Source of the DNA: Eubacteriales bacterium | GTDB lineage: Bacteria; Bacillota; Clostridia; Lachnospirales; Lachnospiraceae | DNA: 56,792 bases | Assembly: GCA_030537135.1 (NCBI GenBank) | Contig: JAUNOP010000012.1 | Location: 1-56,792 of the forward strand | Direction: 5' to 3' | Shown: positions 16,875 to 25,615 of the stretch, piece after piece | How positions within the stretch are numbered: position 1 is the stretch's first letter | Layout: each line of letters starts with the position of its first letter | The notes under the pieces: model-generated | What the model was told of the DNA's origin: nothing | Seen by the model: the letters and a program-made list of their open reading frames with translations, nothing else | The model's database searches: none | Position numbers and translations under genes: made by a program

Positions 16875-16964
16875 GCGCTGCACAGACAGTTCTGAGGCTG
16901 CCGCAAAGGAAGAAGGAGACCGGCAGTTACGAAAAGTTTTAAAAGAAAAGCAGGAGGCAAGGAT

Positions 16965-17195
16965 ATGGAACTGGAAAAATTAAAAGACATTATTGCAGAC
17001 GTACTGAACGTAGACAAGGATGAGATTACTGAGGAAACAACCTTTGTAGATGATCTGGGAGCAGATTCTCTGGATATTTTCCAGATTATTATGGGCATTG
17101 AAGAGGAATTTGACATTGAGATCGATTCTGAGACAGCAGAGGGCATTACTTCTGTAGGTGCTGCAGCAGAGGCTATCAGAAATGCACTTGGATAA
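16965..17195 (+). CDS. acpP: Acyl carrier protein
   Basis: A 76-residue acidic acyl carrier protein. The phosphopantetheine serine is in [20 protein letters not shown] (Ser in GADSLD). It carries growing acyl chains for fatty-acid synthesis and feeds PlsX. AGGAGG lies upstream of the ATG. The usual DSLD-V-E-L motif is replaced by DSLDIFQII, a variant seen in this group of bacteria. It is closed by the terminator at 17239, so rnc and smc get only read-through or another promoter. Confidence 0.96.
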   Translation: MELEKLKDIIADVLNVDKDEITEETTFVDDLGADSLDIFQIIMGIEEEFDIEIDSETAEGITSVGAAAEAIRNALG

Positions 17196-17238
17196 TTCGT
17201 TTATCCGCGGGATTTGTACAGTATGCGCTTTGACAGAG

Positions 17239-17270
17239 GGGTGCTGCGTCTGCAGCACCCGCAGTTTTTA
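17239..17270 (+). terminator. Terminator after acpP
   Basis: GGGTGCTGC (17239-17247) and GCAGCACCC (17252-17260) pair exactly over a four-base loop, followed by GCAGTTTTTATA. It lies 28 bases before the rnc start and probably lowers transcription of rnc-smc relative to acpP. Confidence 0.8.
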
Positions 17271-17287
17271 TATAAGAGGAAAAATGT

Positions 17288-17977
17288 ATGAAGGATAAAT
17301 TAAGCATTCTGGAAGACACCATAGGTTATCATTTTCACAATAAAGCCCTGCTCAGACAGGCTATGACCCACAGCTCCTATGCAAATGAAAAAAGAATGGG
17401 AAAACAAAACTCCAATGAACGGATAGAATTCCTGGGGGATGCTGTGCTTGAGATTGTAAGCAGTGAATTTCTTTACCACGCCTTCCCCCAGCTTCCAGAG
17501 GGAGAGCTGACCAAAAAGCGGGCAAGCATGGTGTGCGAGCCCACGCTTGCTATCTGCGCCAGAGCCTTTCACCTGGAGGACTATCTGCTTCTTGGAAGAG
17601 GAGAAGAGCAGACTGGCGGCAGAAGCAGGGATTCTATTGTCTCAGACGCTACAGAAGCGCTGATAGGAGCCATTTATCTGGATGGTGGGTTTGCTAATGC
17701 AAAAGAGTTTGTGATGAGGTTTATTCTGAATGATATGGAGCATAAGCAGCTCTTTTATGATAGCAAGACCATCTTACAGGAAATTGTACAGGAAAATGGA
17801 CAGAACTCCGTAGCCTATCAGGTATTAAAGGAAGAAGGCCCTGACCATAATAAGGTGTTTACTGTGCAGGCGACTGTAAATGGAAGATGCGTGGGCAAGG
17901 GAAAGGGACACACCAAAAAGGCGGCCGAGCAGGCAGCAGCCTATCAGGCAGTAACAGACATCAAAAGCGGCAGGTGA
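17288..17977 (+). CDS. rnc: Ribonuclease III
   Basis: A 229-residue double-strand-specific endoribonuclease that matures rRNA and cuts structured mRNAs. The catalytic domain carries the signature NERIEFLGDAVLEIVSSEFL with its metal-binding acidic residues, and the second acidic pair is in SDATEALIGAIYLDGG. The double-stranded RNA-binding domain is at about 155-225 (DSKTILQEIVQENGQ to GKGKGHTKKAAEQAAA). It is followed three bases later by smc. Confidence 0.96.
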   Translation: MKDKLSILEDTIGYHFHNKALLRQAMTHSSYANEKRMGKQNSNERIEFLGDAVLEIVSSEFLYHAFPQLPEGELTKKRASMVCEPTLAICARAFHLEDYLLLGRGEEQTGGRSRDSIVSDATEALIGAIYLDGGFANAKEFVMRFILNDMEHKQLFYDSKTILQEIVQENGQNSVAYQVLKEEGPDHNKVFTVQATVNGRCVGKGKGHTKKAAEQAAAYQAVTDIKSGR

Positions 17978-17980
17978 CGT

Positions 17981-20900
17981 ATGTATTTAAAAAGCATTGA
18001 AGTACTTGGATTCAAATCCTTTGCTCAGCGGATTGTCTTTGAATTTCACAATGGAATTACAGGAATTGTGGGACCAAACGGCAGTGGAAAGAGCAATGTT
18101 GCAGATGCTGTGCGGTGGGTTCTCGGAGAACAGAGCGCCAAGCAGCTCAGAGGCGGAAACATGCAAGACGTTATTTTTCAGGGTACGCAGTCTCGAAAGC
18201 CCTTGAGCTATGCGTCTGTGGCAATCACTCTGGATAACAGCGACAGAAAGCTTCCCGTGGATTATCAGGAGGTGACGGTTACAAGAAGGCTGTATCGCTC
18301 CGGGGAGAGCGAATACCTTCTGAACGGCGCTTCATGTAGACTGAGAGATATCCAGGAGCTGTTCTATGATACTGGTATCGGAAAAGAAGGGTATTCCATT
18401 ATAGGGCAGGGACAGATTGACAAAATCCTGAGCGGAAGACCTGAGGAGCGCAGAGAGCTGTTTGATGAGGCTGCCGGAATTGTAAAGTTTAAGAGGCGAA
18501 AGCTCAGCGCCCTCAAAAAGCTTGAGGAGGAGAAAAAGAATCTGACCCGTGTGACAGATATTTTAGGCGAACTCACCGGACGACTGGAGCCTCTGGAACG
18601 TCAGGCAGAGGTGGCAAGGGTGTATCTTTCCAAGAGAGAGAGACTGAAAAGCATGGACGTCAATTTGTTCCTTTTGGAGAGCGCTCGTATCCAGGAGGAA
18701 CTGGAGCAGATAGGGGTAAGGCTTTCTCTTGCACAGGAGAATCTGTCAAAAAGTCAGGAGGCGTTTGCCAGAACCGGCGCGGAATATGAGAGAATCGAGG
18801 CAGGACTGGAGGCTTTGAACAATCGGATTGAGGAGAACCGGAGAAAAAGCCAGGAGGACGCCTTAAAGCAGCAGGAGCTGGAGAGCGGCATCCGGCTTCT
18901 AAAGGAGCAGATCCACGGAAGCAGCCAGAATCAGGAACACTTTAACAAGCGCCTTTGGAGCATTGAGGGAGACTGCGCAAGGCATAGAAAAGCACAGAAA
19001 GGCTATGAAGAAGAGAAAGAGCTTCTGCGCGTACAGAGAAGAGAAAATGCAAAGCGCCTCTCAGAAGCAGAGCAGTCTATGCAAAGGCTTATGGATGAAA
19101 TCCAGGCCTGTATGCAGGCTGTTGAGGAAGGAAAAAGTGAGATCATTGAGCTCTTGAACAGCCGTGCAGATACGCAGGGAAATGCACAGAGATTTCAGAC
19201 CATGAAGGAGCAGACAGCTATCCGCAGGGCATCCCTCAACCAAAGAGGATTGAGCCTTAAAGCGGAGGAGGAACAGAATAAGAGAAGCCTGGATGAAGCC
19301 AGAGGGCAGTATCAGGCCTTTTCTGAAAATATTCAGAGCATGGAAAGGGAGGAAAAACGCCTGAATGCAGAAATTCAGACGCTTCAGGAGACCATCCATG
19401 ATCTGAGCGAACGCGCACAGGAGGCGCAGAGCGCTTATCACAGAGAAGCTTCAAGACTGGAATCGCTTCGCAACCTCACAGAGAGATATGACGGATATGG
19501 AAACAGCATTCGCAGAGTAATGGAACAGAGGGAACGAGTATCTGGAATCCGCGGCGTTGTGGCAGATCTCATCCAGGTGGATAAGGATTATGAGATTGCG
19601 ATTGAGACAGCGCTTGGGGGAAACATCCAGAATATTGTGACAGATAATGAGCAGACAGCCAAGCAAATGATTGAGTTCCTGAAGAAAAATAAATTTGGCC
19701 GTGCGACCTTCCTTCCGCTGACAGCTGTGACAGGAAGAACAGATGGAAACATTCGTCAGGCATTAAAGGAGCCGGGCGTGATAGGCATTGCCAGCGACCT
19801 CGTGAAAACAGCAAAGGAGTACGAAGGACTCGCAAAATATCTTCTGGGAAGAATTTTGGTTGTGGAGCATATGGACAGGGCGATTGCGATCGCGAGAAAA
19901 TATCGCTATACCATCCGCATGGTCACTGTGGAGGGAGAGCTTCTGAATGTGGGAGGCTCTATGACAGGAGGCGCGTTCAAGAACAACAGCAATCTTCTTG
20001 GAAGAAGAAGGGAGATTCAGGAGCTGGAGCAAAAGGTTCGTGATTTGATGAAAAATCTGGCAGCTCTGCAGAAGAACCTGGAAGAATGCCGTACAAGGCG
20101 CCAGTCCTTCAGAGACAGGAGCAGTGAAATCCGGGAAAAGCTTCAGGAGGCCTATATTCGTCAGAATACGCTTAAGGTCACAATGAATCAGTTTGAGTCC
20201 AGAGAGCAGGAAATCAAAGACAGCTTTGCAGAGGTTGCCAGGGAGCAGCAGGATATCCGTCAGCAGCAAAGAGAGCTTGATACGCACGATGCTGCTATCC
20301 AAAAGGAGCTGGAGGAATCCAGCAGGGATGAAAAAGAGCTGAATGCCTTTATTGAGGAGAGACAGAAGCAGCTGAGCAAATATCGGGAAGAGGAAGCGGC
20401 ACTGACAAAGGAGCTGGAGGAGATCCGCATGGAGGCTTCTGCTCTGCAGCAGAAGGCAAGCTTTCAGAATGAGAATGCAGAGCGTATCCGCACAGAGCTT
20501 CAGGCGCTTCTTGCAGAGAAGAAGGAGCTGGAAGAAGGTCTGGCCATATGTGGAGAAGAGATTGCCGGAAAGGAAGAGGAAATACAGACAGCCAGAAATA
20601 TCCTGGAAAAATCGCGTATAGAGACGCAGAGGGCGGCAAAGGCTCTGGAAAGCCTCTTAAAGGAGCGTGAGGAGATGAATTCCTCACACAAGGTATTTTT
20701 CCAGAAAAGAGACGCCCTCTCCAGTGAGGTGAGTCTTCTGGATAAGGAAAGCTTTCGCTTAAGAAGTCAGATGGAAAAGCTGGACGAATCTAGAGAAAAG
20801 CTGATTTCCTATATGTGGGAGGAATATGAGGTGACTCCCAACAATGCCCTTTCCTACAGGAAGGAAGAGTACCAGGACAGGGAGGAACTCAGGCGGCAGA

Positions 20901-21541
20901 TAGCATCTGAGAGAGAGGCAATCAAGCGCCTTGGAACAGTGAATGTCAACGCCATAGAGGAATATAAGGAGGTCTCAGAGCGACATGCCTTTCTCACTGC
21001 CCAGTACGAGGATCTTGTCAAGGCAGAGGCCACTCTGGAGGATATTATCACTGAGCTTGAAGAGGGCATGAGGCGGCAGTTCACAGAAAAATTTCAGGAA
21101 ATCCGACGGGAATTTGACAGAGTATTCCAGGAATTATTCGGAGGCGGAAGAGGAAGCCTGGAGCTTTCCGATGGAGAAGACATTCTGGAAGCCGGAATCA
21201 ATATCATATCCCAGCCTCCGGGAAAAAAGCTTCAGAATATGATGCAGCTTTCCGGCGGGGAGAAGGCTTTGACAGCGATTGCCCTTTTGTTTGCTATCCA
21301 GAGCCTTAAGCCCTCCCCGTTCTGCCTGCTTGATGAAATTGAAGCAGCGCTGGACGATTCAAATGTGGGACGTTTTGCCGGATATTTACAAAAGTTGACG
21401 AAAAACACACAGTTTATTATAATAACACATAGGCGCGGCACCATGAATGCTGCAGACCGTCTGTATGGAATCACCATGCAGGAGAAGGGAGTTTCCACAC
21501 TGGTTTCTGTGGACCTGGTGGAGAGCAGCCTTACAAAATAG
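17981..21541 (+). CDS. smc: Chromosome segregation ATPase SMC
   Basis: A 1186-residue condensin core protein that compacts and separates chromosomes as a dimer with ScpA/ScpB. The N-terminal Walker A is GPNGSGKSNVADAVRWVLGE. Two long coiled coils (about 165-500 and 665-1010) flank the hinge (about 510-650, GIRGVVADLIQVDKDYEIAI with the GG-rich GGSMTGG end). The C-terminal head has the signature QLSGGEKALTAIALLFAI and Walker B FCLLDEIEAALDD. It is full length and intact. Its ribosome site is weak (AGGTGA close to the ATG), so coupling to rnc translation is likely. Confidence 0.97.
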   Translation: MYLKSIEVLGFKSFAQRIVFEFHNGITGIVGPNGSGKSNVADAVRWVLGEQSAKQLRGGNMQDVIFQGTQSRKPLSYASVAITLDNSDRKLPVDYQEVTVTRRLYRSGESEYLLNGASCRLRDIQELFYDTGIGKEGYSIIGQGQIDKILSGRPEERRELFDEAAGIVKFKRRKLSALKKLEEEKKNLTRVTDILGELTGRLEPLERQAEVARVYLSKRERLKSMDVNLFLLESARIQEELEQIGVRLSLAQENLSKSQEAFARTGAEYERIEAGLEALNNRIEENRRKSQEDALKQQELESGIRLLKEQIHGSSQNQEHFNKRLWSIEGDCARHRKAQKGYEEEKELLRVQRRENAKRLSEAEQSMQRLMDEIQACMQAVEEGKSEIIELLNSRADTQGNAQRFQTMKEQTAIRRASLNQRGLSLKAEEEQNKRSLDEARGQYQAFSENIQSMEREEKRLNAEIQTLQETIHDLSERAQEAQSAYHREASRLESLRNLTERYDGYGNSIRRVMEQRERVSGIRGVVADLIQVDKDYEIAIETALGGNIQNIVTDNEQTAKQMIEFLKKNKFGRATFLPLTAVTGRTDGNIRQALKEPGVIGIASDLVKTAKEYEGLAKYLLGRILVVEHMDRAIAIARKYRYTIRMVTVEGELLNVGGSMTGGAFKNNSNLLGRRREIQELEQKVRDLMKNLAALQKNLEECRTRRQSFRDRSSEIREKLQEAYIRQNTLKVTMNQFESREQEIKDSFAEVAREQQDIRQQQRELDTHDAAIQKELEESSRDEKELNAFIEERQKQLSKYREEEAALTKELEEIRMEASALQQKASFQNENAERIRTELQALLAEKKELEEGLAICGEEIAGKEEEIQTARNILEKSRIETQRAAKALESLLKEREEMNSSHKVFFQKRDALSSEVSLLDKESFRLRSQMEKLDESREKLISYMWEEYEVTPNNALSYRKEEYQDREELRRQIASEREAIKRLGTVNVNAIEEYKEVSERHAFLTAQYEDLVKAEATLEDIITELEEGMRRQFTEKFQEIRREFDRVFQELFGGGRGSLELSDGEDILEAGINIISQPPGKKLQNMMQLSGGEKALTAIALLFAIQSLKPSPFCLLDEIEAALDDSNVGRFAGYLQKLTKNTQFIIITHRRGTMNAADRLYGITMQEKGVSTLVSVDLVESSLTK

Positions 21542-21580
21542 ACATGTCCGCTTGTGCAGACATCACTAGGAGGAATTGCC

Positions 21581-22534
21581 ATGGCAGAGGAGAAAAAGGG
21601 TTTTTTTAAACGCCTGGTCAGCGGTCTTACAAAGACCAGGGACAATATTGTGGCTGGATTTGATTCTATTTTCAATGGATATTCCAGCATTGACGACGAT
21701 TTTTATGAGGAGCTGGAAGAGACTTTGGTCATGGGAGACATCGGCATCAATGCCACCAACTCGATTCTGGAGAATCTGAAGGCAACGGTAAAGGAGCAGA
21801 AAATCAAAGAGCCTTCTGAATGCAGGAGAGTACTCATTGACAGCATCAAGCAGCAGATGCATGTGGACAGCACAGAGTATGAATTTGAAAACAGAAAATC
21901 CGTGATTCTGGTTATTGGAGTGAACGGCGTGGGAAAGACCACTTCTGTGGGAAAGCTGGCCGGCAAGCTCAAAGACCAGGGAAAGCGGGTGATTCTGGCA
22001 GCAGCAGATACCTTCCGCGCAGCAGCAGGCGAGCAGCTCACAGAATGGGCAAACCGGGCGGGCGTGGAGATTATCGGAGGTCAGAGCGGTGCAGACCCGG
22101 CTTCTGTTATCTATGACGCAGTGGCAGCCGCAAAGGCCAGAAACGCAGATGTGCTTTTGTGCGACACAGCCGGAAGGCTGCATAATAAGAAGAATCTTAT
22201 GGAGGAGCTTCGTAAGATTTACCGTATTTTGGAGAGAGAATACCCAGAGGCTTATCTGGAGACATTGGTTGTTCTGGATGGAACCACAGGACAGAATGCT
22301 CTTGTTCAGGCAAGACAATTTGCTGAGGTGGCAAATGTCAATGGAATTATCCTGACAAAGCTGGATGGAACGGCAAAGGGCGGAATCGCAGTGGCGATTG
22401 AGTCTGAGCTGGATATTCCGGTAAAATATATTGGAGTCGGAGAGACGATTGACGATCTGCAGAAATTTGACGCAGATTCATTTGTAAACGCGTTGTTTGA
22501 CCAGTCGGATAAGTCTGCTGCTTCAGATATGTAG
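21581..22534 (+). CDS. ftsY: SRP receptor FtsY
   Basis: A 317-residue GTPase that receives the signal recognition particle at the membrane and docks with Ffh (encoded at 25616). The short acidic/basic N-terminal part is followed by the N domain (about 20-100) and the G domain with G1 GVNGVGKTTSVGKL, ADTFRAAAGEQL, G3 DTAGRLHNK, TKLDGTAKGG and the closing GVGETIDDLQKFD. AGGAGG at 21568 fixes the start at 21581. It follows smc at 39 bases. Confidence 0.96.
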   Translation: MAEEKKGFFKRLVSGLTKTRDNIVAGFDSIFNGYSSIDDDFYEELEETLVMGDIGINATNSILENLKATVKEQKIKEPSECRRVLIDSIKQQMHVDSTEYEFENRKSVILVIGVNGVGKTTSVGKLAGKLKDQGKRVILAAADTFRAAAGEQLTEWANRAGVEIIGGQSGADPASVIYDAVAAAKARNADVLLCDTAGRLHNKKNLMEELRKIYRILEREYPEAYLETLVVLDGTTGQNALVQARQFAEVANVNGIILTKLDGTAKGGIAVAIESELDIPVKYIGVGETIDDLQKFDADSFVNALFDQSDKSAASDM

Positions 22535-22608
22535 GGTGGGAAGCACGGAAAAGGAAGACAATGGATAAGGACACAATAAATGAGACAGTACAAAGGAGAG
22601 AAGCACAG

Positions 22609-23826
22609 ATGGAAATGTTAACCTTGGAGGCATTTGAGGAGGCCTCAGAAATTGTAAAAAAGGTCACACAGGAGACAAAGCTGATTAAGAGCAGCTACTT
22701 TAGCGAGCTTACAGGAAACAAGGTGTTTTTTAAGCCGGAAAACATGCAGAGAACAGGAGCCTACAAGGTGCGCGGCGCCTATTATAAAATCAGCACTCTG
22801 AGTCAGGAGGAGAGAGAGAAGGGACTGATTACCGCTTCAGCAGGAAACCATGCGCAGGGGGTAGCCTATGCTGCCAGCAAATATGGCTGCAAGGCAGTGA
22901 TTGTGATGCCGACCACAACTCCTCTTATCAAGGTTGAGCATACGAGAAGCTACGGCGCAGAGGTGATTCTCTATGGAGATGTATATGACGAGGCGTGTAA
23001 ATATGCACTGGAGCTGGCGGAAAAGGAAGGCTATACCTTTATTCATCCGTTTGACGATTTGGCTGTTGCAACAGGGCAGGGAACCATTGCCATGGAGATT
23101 GTGCAGGAGCTGCCTCTGGTAGACTATATTCTGGTCCCCATTGGCGGCGGCGGACTGGCAACCGGCGTTGCTACCCTTGCAAAGCTTCTGAATCCTCATA
23201 TCAAGGTGATTGGTGTGGAACCGGGCGGAGCTGCCTGCATGAAGGCTTCCCTGGCAGCAGGAGAGGTGCAGACACTTCCCTCTGTGAACACGATTGCAGA
23301 CGGTACAGCCGTGCAGCGTCCGGGCGAGAAGATTTTTCCCTATATTCAGGAAAACCTGGACAGGATTATCACTGTAGAGGATGACGAGCTGATTGTGGCC
23401 TTCCTGGATATGGTTGAAAACCACAAGATGATTGTGGAAAATTCCGGTCTTTTGACAGTGGCGGCGCTTCGCCACCTGGATTTTAAAGGCAAGAAAGTGG
23501 TTTCTATCCTGAGCGGAGGAAACATGGATGTGATTACCATGTCCTCTGTGGTACAGCATGGATTGATTCAGAGAGACAGAATCTTCACAGTGTCTGTGCT
23601 TTTGCCGGACAGAGCCGGCGAGCTGGTGCGCGTGGCTACGATTATTGCGCAAAATCAGGGAAATGTTATCAAGCTTGACCATAACCAGTTTGTCAGCACA
23701 AACAGAAATGCAGCTGTGGAGCTGAAGATTACATTGGAGGCTTTTGGAACAGAACATAAGAACCAGATTGTAGACGCTCTGGAGGAGAATGGCTACAGGC
23801 CAAAGATTATCCGAATCAATCTGTAA
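22609..23826 (+). CDS. ilvA: Threonine ammonia-lyase (dehydratase)
   Basis: A 405-residue PLP enzyme that converts threonine to 2-oxobutyrate and ammonia. The PLP lysine is in YKVRGAYYKI, the phosphate loop is GGGGLATGVA, and SAGNHAQGVAYAA is the conserved Asn-binding loop. The C-terminal 75 residues (FTVSVLLPDRAGELVRVATI) form one ACT domain, as in the shorter TdcB/IlvA form found in clostridia, so allosteric control is expected. AAAGGAG nine bases upstream favours the ATG at 22609; an in-frame ATG at 22561 would add 16 residues. Whether it serves isoleucine synthesis or breakdown cannot be decided here. Confidence 0.9.
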   Translation: MEMLTLEAFEEASEIVKKVTQETKLIKSSYFSELTGNKVFFKPENMQRTGAYKVRGAYYKISTLSQEEREKGLITASAGNHAQGVAYAASKYGCKAVIVMPTTTPLIKVEHTRSYGAEVILYGDVYDEACKYALELAEKEGYTFIHPFDDLAVATGQGTIAMEIVQELPLVDYILVPIGGGGLATGVATLAKLLNPHIKVIGVEPGGAACMKASLAAGEVQTLPSVNTIADGTAVQRPGEKIFPYIQENLDRIITVEDDELIVAFLDMVENHKMIVENSGLLTVAALRHLDFKGKKVVSILSGGNMDVITMSSVVQHGLIQRDRIFTVSVLLPDRAGELVRVATIIAQNQGNVIKLDHNQFVSTNRNAAVELKITLEAFGTEHKNQIVDALEENGYRPKIIRINL

Positions 23827-23910
23827 GAGACGCAGATCTACGGTTGTGAGCAAGCAGCGAAGCGGACATCGTCCCCTATGGATATTGCGGATTTTCGCCT
23901 GCCTGCATTA

Positions 23911-23963
23911 AAAAAGTCCCCTACTTAGCTGCAAGGAGCAGCAAGCGGGGGACTTTTTCTGCT
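23911..23963. terminator. Bidirectional terminator
   Basis: AAAAAGTCCCC (23911-23921) pairs with GGGGACTTTTT (23948-23958). T runs occur on both strands, serving ilvA on the + strand and the converging DUF362 gene on the - strand. Confidence 0.8.
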
Positions 23964-23968
23964 GTTTT

Positions 23969-25078
23969 TTATTTCACCTCAATCAATTCATATTCAGAGG
24001 TTCCAAGGCCGATTTTTTCGGCATGCTCGATACAGCTCTTCCAGTTTGTAGTCGGGAAGATGGCGTGGAAATGATCGGGGTCATGAGGGTCTGCCTCAGA
24101 GAGGGCTGTATTGGCAATTCGAGGCTGTGCATTCACAGCGTCTGCACAGGCCTTATCCAGAGCAACCGGGTCAAAGGAGGCAAAAAAGCCCACATCCGGC
24201 ACAATGGCAGCGTCATTTTCAGAGTGGCAGTCACAGTATGGGGACACGTCGATAACAAGAGAAATATGGAAATGCGGTCTTTTGTCTACAACGGCCTTGC
24301 TGTACTCGGCAATCTTGCAGTTCAGAATATCATTTGATTCGTCGGAGGCAGCCCGCACAGCATCCTTGGGACATACGCCGATGCATCTTCCGCAGCCGAC
24401 GCATTTATCGTGATTAATGGAAGCCCTTCCGTCAATGAATTCTGGAGCTGAGTGTGCGCAGACCTTTGCACAGCGTTTGCAGCCAATGCACAAATCCTGC
24501 TTTACATGGGGCTTTCCTGCACTGTGCATTTCCATCTTGCCGGCTCTGGAGCCGCAGCCCATTCCAATATTTTTCAGAGTGCCTCCAAAACCTGCTGCCT
24601 CATGCCCTTTAAAGTGAGAGAGTGTGACAAACACATCGGCGTCCATGATAGCGCGGCCAATCTTGGCTTCCTTTACATATTCTCCGCCCTCCACAGGAAC
24701 ATACACCTCGTCCGTTCCCTTGAGTCCGTCTGCGATAATCACCTGGCACCCGGTAGCGTATGGGGAAAAGCCGTTCATATAGGCTGCCTCTATATGGTCG
24801 AGGGCGTTTTTTCTTCCTCCCACATACAGTGTATTGCAGTCTGTGAGAAATGGCTTTCCTCCAAGCTCCTTGATAACATCTGCCACAGCCCTGGCATAAT
24901 TGGGGCGAAGAAAGGCCAGGTTTCCCGGCTCGCCGAAATGAATCTTGATCGCCGTGAATTTTCCCTCAAAGTCAATGTTCCCGATGCCTGCAGTACGGAT
25001 GAGCTTTTTTAGCTTATCTAAAAGCGTATAGTTAAATCCGGTGCGCATATTTGTGTAATAAACCTTTGCTTTTTCCAT
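23969..25078 (-). CDS. DUF362-domain ferredoxin-like protein
   Basis: A 369-residue protein with an N-terminal DUF362 domain (about 1-180; IKIHFGEPGNLAFLRPNYAR, LTDCNTLYVGGRKNA, LSHFKGHEAAGFGGTLKNIG) and two 4Fe-4S motifs at about 195-245: CIGCKRCAKVCAHSAP and CVGCGRCIGVCPKDAV. The rest continues DUF362-like sequence (DIGFFASFDPVALDKA-like). DUF362 proteins often carry ferredoxin inserts, and their reaction is unknown; electron transfer is plausible. GGAG stands eight bases before the ATG. It is a single gene converging on ilvA. Confidence 0.85.
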   Translation of the reverse strand: MEKAKVYYTNMRTGFNYTLLDKLKKLIRTAGIGNIDFEGKFTAIKIHFGEPGNLAFLRPNYARAVADVIKELGGKPFLTDCNTLYVGGRKNALDHIEAAYMNGFSPYATGCQVIIADGLKGTDEVYVPVEGGEYVKEAKIGRAIMDADVFVTLSHFKGHEAAGFGGTLKNIGMGCGSRAGKMEMHSAGKPHVKQDLCIGCKRCAKVCAHSAPEFIDGRASINHDKCVGCGRCIGVCPKDAVRAASDESNDILNCKIAEYSKAVVDKRPHFHISLVIDVSPYCDCHSENDAAIVPDVGFFASFDPVALDKACADAVNAQPRIANTALSEADPHDPDHFHAIFPTTNWKSCIEHAEKIGLGTSEYELIEVK

Positions 25079-25243
25079 TGCTTTATCTCCTTTTTATGAT
25101 TTGCTGAAAGCCTGGATGTTAAGGTCATTCCCATCGAAGCTTATAAAAAAATATACCATCTGAGAAGATACTTGGCAAGAGCATATTAAAAACTGTAAGT
25201 GTTCAGTCATGCGGCAAATGATAAGTTCGTAAAGAAAAAACAC

Positions 25244-25272
25244 TTGACAGATAAGAAATTTTCCTGTATGAT
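25244..25272 (+). promoter_or_regulatory. ylxM-ffh promoter with very short leader
   Basis: TTGACA (25244-25249), 17 bases and TATGAT (25267-25272) are near consensus. The predicted start, near 25279, falls inside the AAGGTG ribosome site, only about ten bases before the ATG at 25289. Confidence 0.7.
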
Positions 25273-25288
25273 AGCCAAGGTGATGCAA

Positions 25289-25612
25289 ATGGAGAAAATT
25301 GTGGAGCAGACACTTTTGTATGACTTCTACGGCGAGCTTCTCACGGAGAGACAGCGCCAGGTATATGCGACCGTGGTGCTTGAGGATTATTCCCTCAGCG
25401 AGGTGGCAGAGGAGCTTGGGATCAGCAGACAGGGTGTACACGATATGATTAAGAGATGCAACAGAGCCTTGGAGGAGTATGAAGATAAGCTTCATCTTGT
25501 GGAGAAATTTGTGCATATCCGCGAAAAGGTTCGTGAAATCCATAAACTGACCAGGAAATACAATGCCTGTGATATTGAGGCAATTTCCAATGAAATTTTG
25601 GAGGAATTATAA
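25289..25612 (+). CDS. ylxM: YlxM family SRP-associated DNA-binding protein
   Basis: A 107-residue helix-turn-helix protein of the UPF0122/YlxM family. The beginning [20 protein letters not shown] is typical. The sigma-70 region-4-like helix-turn-helix is in [20 protein letters not shown]. YlxM is always next to ffh and can stimulate SRP GTPase activity in some bacteria. AAGGTG at 25277 fits the ATG at 25289 best; the frame also has ATGs at 25283 and further upstream that fall before or on the promoter. It ends three bases before ffh. Confidence 0.93.
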   Translation: MEKIVEQTLLYDFYGELLTERQRQVYATVVLEDYSLSEVAEELGISRQGVHDMIKRCNRALEEYEDKLHLVEKFVHIREKVREIHKLTRKYNACDIEAISNEILEEL

Positions 25613-25615
25613 TAG

